Of a stretch of DNA of 64,000 nt, positions 60,267 through 64,000 are shown piece after piece. The stretch comes from Luteimonas sp. MC1750. Lineage in GTDB: Bacteria; Pseudomonadota; Gammaproteobacteria; Xanthomonadales; Xanthomonadaceae. The notes below the pieces were generated by a model. It did no database searches. It was given only the letters and a program-made list of their open reading frames with translations, and was not told the origin of the DNA. The stretch lies in contig NZ_CP067113.1 of assembly GCF_016615955.1 (NCBI RefSeq), forward strand, positions 930,001 to 994,000. The letters are read 5' to 3'. The position numbers and the translations under genes were made by a program. Position 1 is the first letter of the stretch. Every line of letters begins with the position of its first letter.

Positions 60267-61472
60267 TCAGCCGGCCACGAGGGCGTTGAACTGCAGGATC
60301 GGCAGCAGGATGGCCAGCACGATCACCGCCACCATCGCGCCCAGCACGATGATGATCAGGGGTTCGAGCAGGCTCATCGCCGCCGTGGTGAAGGTGTTGA
60401 ACTCGCGTTCGAGGTAGTCGGCGGCGCGGTCGAGCATCGGCGCCAGGCGCCCGCTGTCCTCGCCGCTGGTGGCCATGTACAGCAGGGTCGGCGGGAACAC
60501 CGCGGCGCGCTTCATCGCGCCCGACAGGCTGCCGCCCTCGCGGATGACCTCGACCATCGACTCGGTGGCCTCGCGCAGCACGCTGTTGCCGACGGTGCGC
60601 GCGGTGATCGCCAGGCCCTCGATCAGCGGCAGGCCGCTGTCGGACATGGTGGCCAGCGTGCGTGCCATGCGCGCGGCGTGGACGTCGCGCAGCAGCCGGC
60701 CGAGCAGCGGCAGGCGCAGCAGCGCGGCATCGAACCGGCGACGCAGTGCCGGCCTGCGCAGCAGCCGCGATGCCGTGATCGCGGCGGCGGCCAGCAGCAC
60801 GGCCATCGGCAGCCACCACGTGGAGAGAAGTTCGGAGAAGCCGATCACGATCCGGGTCAGCAGCGGCAGCTCGCGGCCCATGGACTCGAACTGCTCCACC
60901 ACCTTCGGCACCACGAAGACCATCAGCGCGATCACCACCAGCACCGCGGTCACCGCCAGCGCCGCCGGGTACACCAGCGCCGAGACCAGCTTGCCGCGCA
61001 CCTGCTGGTCGCGCTCGTGCAGGTCGGCCAGGCGCTCGAGGATCGCGGGAAGCGCTCCGGTGCCTTCGCCGGCGGCGACCATCGCCCGGTACAGCGGCGG
61101 GAAGGCGCGGGGCTCGCGCGCCATGGCATCGGACAGGCGGAAGCCCTCGACCACGCGGGCGTGGGTGGCCATGACCACGCGCCGTACCGCCGGGCGTTCG
61201 GACTGGCTGCCGATGGTGCGCAGCGCTTCCTCCAGCGGCGCCACCGCCACCAGCGTCGCGAGCTGGCGCGTGAGCAGGGTCAGGTCCCTGGCGCGGAAGC
61301 GGCCGCCGCCGCGCGAGACCTGCTCCGCGCGCACGGTGGCCGGCTCCACGCGCACCGGCAGCAGCCGGCGGCCTTCCAGCAGGCGCCGCGCCTCGGCGGC
61401 GTTGCCGGCGTCGATCACGCCGTCGCGGCTGCGCCCCTGCATGTCGAGCGCGGAATACTCAAACGCCGCCAT
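60267..61472 (-). CDS. gspF: Type II secretion protein GspF
   Basis: 401 residues with three membrane helices and two duplicated cytosolic GspF domains. MVAAGEGTGALPAILERLADLHERDQQVRGKL and MATSGEDSGRLAPMLDRAADYLEREF are the repeated GspF motifs. Platform protein for pseudopilus assembly. Starts inside the end of gspE with a 14-nt overlap. Confidence 0.95.
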   Translation of the reverse strand: MAAFEYSALDMQGRSRDGVIDAGNAAEARRLLEGRRLLPVRVEPATVRAEQVSRGGGRFRARDLTLLTRQLATLVAVAPLEEALRTIGSQSERPAVRRVVMATHARVVEGFRLSDAMAREPRAFPPLYRAMVAAGEGTGALPAILERLADLHERDQQVRGKLVSALVYPAALAVTAVLVVIALMVFVVPKVVEQFESMGRELPLLTRIVIGFSELLSTWWLPMAVLLAAAAITASRLLRRPALRRRFDAALLRLPLLGRLLRDVHAARMARTLATMSDSGLPLIEGLAITARTVGNSVLREATESMVEVIREGGSLSGAMKRAAVFPPTLLYMATSGEDSGRLAPMLDRAADYLEREFNTFTTAAMSLLEPLIIIVLGAMVAVIVLAILLPILQFNALVAG

Positions 61473-63030
61473 GGTCCTTCAGCTCCTGGCGGGTGACGCG
61501 CATGGCTTCCTCGAGCGTGGTCTCGCCGCGCAGCACGGCGGCGCGGGCGGCATCGCCCAGGCGCTGGCCGCCCGCGAAGGCCGCCGCGGCCAAGGCGTCT
61601 TCATCGGCGTTGGCACCGATCAGCTGGCGCATGCGCTCGTCGATCTGCAGCGCTTCGTGGATGCCCAGGCGTCCGGCGTAGCCGGTGTAGCTGCACTGCG
61701 CGCAGCCCGCGGCGCGGTAGAGCGTGGCTTGGATGTCGATGCAGGCGTCGGCATCGACATCGGCGTTGACGTCGGCGTCGGCGTCGGCCACGGACACGAC
61801 GCGATAGGCGTCGGAGCCGGCACCGAGAAGTCGCAGTGCGCTGGTGCGGCCCTCGTCGGTGACGGGTTCGCGACACGCCGTGCACAGCCGCCGCAGCAGC
61901 CGCTGCGCCACCACAAGCCGCAGGCTCGACGCGAGCAGGAAAGGTTCGATGCCCATGTCCCGCAATCGCGTCACCGCGCCCGGCGCGTCGTTGGTGTGCA
62001 CGGTCGACAGCACCAGGTGGCCGGTCAGGCTCGCCTGCACCGCGATCTGCGCGGTCTCGGGATCGCGCACCTCGCCGACCATCACCACGTCCGGATCCTG
62101 GCGCAGGATGGCGCGCAGCCCGGTGGCGAAGCTCATGCCCACGCGCGCGTTGACCTGGGTCTGGCCGACGCCGTCGATGGCGTATTCGACCGGGTCCTCG
62201 ACGGTGAGGATGTTGCGGCGGCCGTCGTTGAGCGAGGCCAGCGCCGAATACAGCGTCGTGGTCTTGCCGGCGCCGGTGGGGCCGGTCACCAGCACGATGC
62301 CGTTGGGCTGCCGCAGCGCGCGCTGCAACGCTTCCAGCACGTGTGGCTGCATCCCGAGACCCTCGAGCGTCAGCGTGCCCTGGTCCTTGTCGAGGATGCG
62401 CATCACCACGCGCTCGCCGCCGCGCGCGGGCAGGGTGGACACGCGCACGTCCAGCGCCTTGCTGCCCATCGTCAGGCCGATGCGGCCGTCCTGCGGCAGG
62501 CGCTTCTCGGCGATGTCCAGGCGCGCCATCACCTTCACGCGCGACACCAGCAGCGGGGCGATGCGGCCGGGCAGGCGCAGCGCCTCGCGCATCACGCCGT
62601 CCACGCGCATGCGCACGACCAGGCCGGACTCGAAGGGTTCGATGTGGACGTCGGAGGCGCCGATGCGCGCGGCTTCGGCGATCAGGCCGTTGATCAGGCG
62701 GATCACCGGCGCGTCGTCCTGCGCGTCGAGCAGGTCGGCGGTGGCGGGGATGTCGCCGGCCAGCGCATCGAGGTCCCCGGGGAGATCCAGTTCGCCGCCG
62801 GCGCCGGCCATGGCGGCGTCGGCATAGAGCTCGGACAGGCGGCGGTCGAAGACGCTGCGTGGCAGCACTTCGACGTCGAGCTCCACGCCCAGGCTGCGTC
62901 GCGCTTCCAGCAGGGCCACGGGATCGGCGTCCTCGCGCAGGCCCACGTGCGCGCGCGCGCCCAGCGCCAGCAGCACCACGCCCTGGTGCTTGGCGAAGGC
63001 GTAGGCGAGTGCGGGAAGAGGTTCGCTCAT
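61459..63030 (-). CDS. gspE: Type II secretion ATPase GspE
   Basis: 523 residues. Walker A in VTGPTGAGKTTTLYSAL, aspartate box VEDPVEY, Walker B GEVRDPETA, and histidine box TGHLVLSTVHTNDA. The zinc-type cysteines are CTAC and CAQC, but 57 residues separate them instead of roughly 30, because an Ala/Asp-rich low-complexity insert of about 20-25 residues was added. The ATPase powers pseudopilus assembly. Its start overlaps the gspD stop by 4 nt (ATGA). Confidence 0.96.
   Translation of the reverse strand: MSEPLPALAYAFAKHQGVVLLALGARAHVGLREDADPVALLEARRSLGVELDVEVLPRSVFDRRLSELYADAAMAGAGGELDLPGDLDALAGDIPATADLLDAQDDAPVIRLINGLIAEAARIGASDVHIEPFESGLVVRMRVDGVMREALRLPGRIAPLLVSRVKVMARLDIAEKRLPQDGRIGLTMGSKALDVRVSTLPARGGERVVMRILDKDQGTLTLEGLGMQPHVLEALQRALRQPNGIVLVTGPTGAGKTTTLYSALASLNDGRRNILTVEDPVEYAIDGVGQTQVNARVGMSFATGLRAILRQDPDVVMVGEVRDPETAQIAVQASLTGHLVLSTVHTNDAPGAVTRLRDMGIEPFLLASSLRLVVAQRLLRRLCTACREPVTDEGRTSALRLLGAGSDAYRVVSVADADADVNADVDADACIDIQATLYRAAGCAQCSYTGYAGRLGIHEALQIDERMRQLIGANADEDALAAAAFAGGQRLGDAARAAVLRGETTLEEAMRVTRQELKDHGGV
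61741..61795. repeat. Low-complexity tract in gspE
   Basis: Repeats of a CGTCGGCGT/GTCGG pattern encode alternating Ala-Asp-Val in the insert between the two cysteine pairs. It may be unstable by slippage, but steps of three or six bases keep the frame. Confidence 0.75.
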
Positions 63031-64000
63031 TCGGGATCGGCGGCGGGAGACGGTGACACCGGCGCGGCGACAGGCGCGGAGAGGGGCGCAGGTGCGGGCG
63101 CGGGCATCGCAGGGTCCGGCATCGACGGTGGCGTCGTCCGCAGGTACTCGCGGACCAGCTCGTCCAGCGCGGTCTCGCGCTCGCCCATCACCGGCAGCTG
63201 GCCGCGCATGTAGCCGTAGCGCCCGGCGCTCATCGCCTGCGCGTCGGCGGTGCTGCGCACGATGGTCGGGCGGATGAACACCATGAGGTTGGTCTTGTCG
63301 CGCGAGCGCGAGCGGTGGCGGAACAGGTGGCCGACGATCGGGATGTCACCCAGCAGCGGGACCTTCGACAGCGTGTTGCGGTCGCTCTGGTCGAGCAGCC
63401 CGCCCAGCGCGACGATCTCGCCGTCGTCGACCAGCACCTGCGTCTCGACCTCGCGCTTGTTGAGCACCAGCTCGGAGAAGTCGTCGCTGACCGGCCCGGC
63501 GATCGACGACACTTCCTGGCGCAGGGTCAGGGTGATGCCGCCGCCGGCGTTGATCTGCGGCGTGACCTCGAGCTGGATGCCCACGTCCTGGCGCTCGATG
63601 GTGCGGAAGGGGTTGGAGTTGTTGTCGCCCAGCACCTCGCCGCTGGTGGTCGGCACTTCCTGGCCGACGAGGATCCGCGCCTCCTCGTTGTCGAGGGTCA
63701 GGATCGAGGGCGTGGACAGCAGGTTGGACGCGGTGTCGCTGTTCACCGCGTCGATGATCAGGCCGAAGGTCGCGTTGTCGTTGCTGCCGGCGATGCCGCC
63801 GAGCGCACCGTTGATACCCAGCAGCGACTGCACCGCCGCGCGGCGGGCGAGGTCGAGCACGCCGTCATCGTCGCCGTTGCCTGCCCGGCGCTGCTGTTCG
63901 GCATACCAGCCGCCAGCCAGCGGCATGATCCCGGTGCCGGCGCCGGGGTGCTGGGTGGCGAGGAAGGGCACGTTGCTGCCTTCCTTGCCCGCCACCAGCA
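63027..64000 (-). CDS. gspD: Type II secretion secretin GspD, C-terminal part
   Basis: The frame is open to the window end, so the N-terminal part lies beyond 64000. The visible 320 or so residues carry the secretin channel domain: SLLGINGALGGIAG, SDTASNLLSTPSILTLDNEEARILVGQEVP, QDVGIQLEVTPQINAGGGITL, LNKREVETQVLVDDGEIVALGGL and VPLLGDIPIVGHLFRHRS. A Pro/Ala-rich tail follows the S-domain-like end. It forms the outer-membrane pore. The order D-E-F-G-H-I-J-K-L-M-N matches the Xcs-type operon of xanthomonads. Confidence 0.96.
   Translation of the reverse strand, partial: LVAGKEGSNVPFLATQHPGAGTGIMPLAGGWYAEQQRRAGNGDDDGVLDLARRAAVQSLLGINGALGGIAGSNDNATFGLIIDAVNSDTASNLLSTPSILTLDNEEARILVGQEVPTTSGEVLGDNNSNPFRTIERQDVGIQLEVTPQINAGGGITLTLRQEVSSIAGPVSDDFSELVLNKREVETQVLVDDGEIVALGGLLDQSDRNTLSKVPLLGDIPIVGHLFRHRSRSRDKTNLMVFIRPTIVRSTADAQAMSAGRYGYMRGQLPVMGERETALDELVREYLRTTPPSMPDPAMPAPAPAPLSAPVAAPVSPSPAADPE

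Overview
The window is about 64 kb of very GC-rich, densely coding chromosomal DNA. Gene content points to a gammaproteobacterium of the Xanthomonadaceae/Lysobacteraceae, close to Luteimonas or Lysobacter. The pointers are a DEFGHIJKLMN-ordered type II secretion operon of the Xcs type, an M2 (ACE-like) lipoprotein peptidase, creBCD, minCDE, a TonB/DUF3649/PepSY/DUF3325 iron module, and one GTAG-type REP inverted pair of the kind common in Stenotrophomonas and Xanthomonas. The taxonomic placement is an inference from gene content, not from a marker gene. I saw no rRNA, tRNA, insertion sequence, prophage or CRISPR array. The region reads as core chromosome with a few accessory modules.

Layout. 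1-3246: end of a TonB siderophore-receptor operon with three small or medium inner-membrane partners. 3331-7760: housekeeping and unknown genes (DOPA-type dioxygenase, MATE exporter, OBAP lipoprotein, host-attachment/baeRF protein, thioredoxin). 7770-12587: a stress-flavoured group (RsbRD-type histidine kinase, small basic protein, Mn catalase, histidine phosphatase, NnrD). 12715-16855: copper and denitrification: a three-cupredoxin NirK divergent from DUF2946 plus an OprC/NosA copper receptor, with two FNR/Dnr-like boxes between them. 17556-20453: ergothioneine genes egtB-egtD and alkB. 20490-23716: gcvP behind a tandem glycine riboswitch, its promoter and a REPIN. 23787-25037: Bcr/CflA exporter.

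25053-32135 is a three-gene signalling operon: a soluble multi-HAMP hybrid kinase, a REC-HK-REC hybrid kinase and a small DHp protein whose ATPase domain has decayed. 32217-34190 is the M2 peptidase. 34270-37244 is a GNAT-minC-minD-minE-HEXXH protein operon. 37416-39316 is a NarL-type two-component pair. 39415-42308 holds an SRPBCC membrane protein, DUF423, a DNA glycosylase and an outer-membrane barrel. 42411-47517 holds mfd, a GNAT protein and rlmJ. 47571-51124 is creBCD with a candidate cre-tag before creD. 51137-54880 holds a SAM-methyltransferase-like protein, PAP2 phosphatase, GT4 glycosyltransferase and an OprO/P-type porin. 54985-64000 is gspN back to a truncated gspD, all leftward.

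The most interesting signals are the decayed kinase as a possible ChpT/Spo0B-type phosphotransferase inside a hybrid-kinase operon, the shared anaerobic control region between nirK and the copper receptor, the REPIN abutting the promoter of the glycine riboswitch, and a HEXXH protein appended to the min operon. Gene starts were chosen by ribosome-binding sites, overlaps and family N-termini. Domain calls come from reading motifs and have not been checked by database search.
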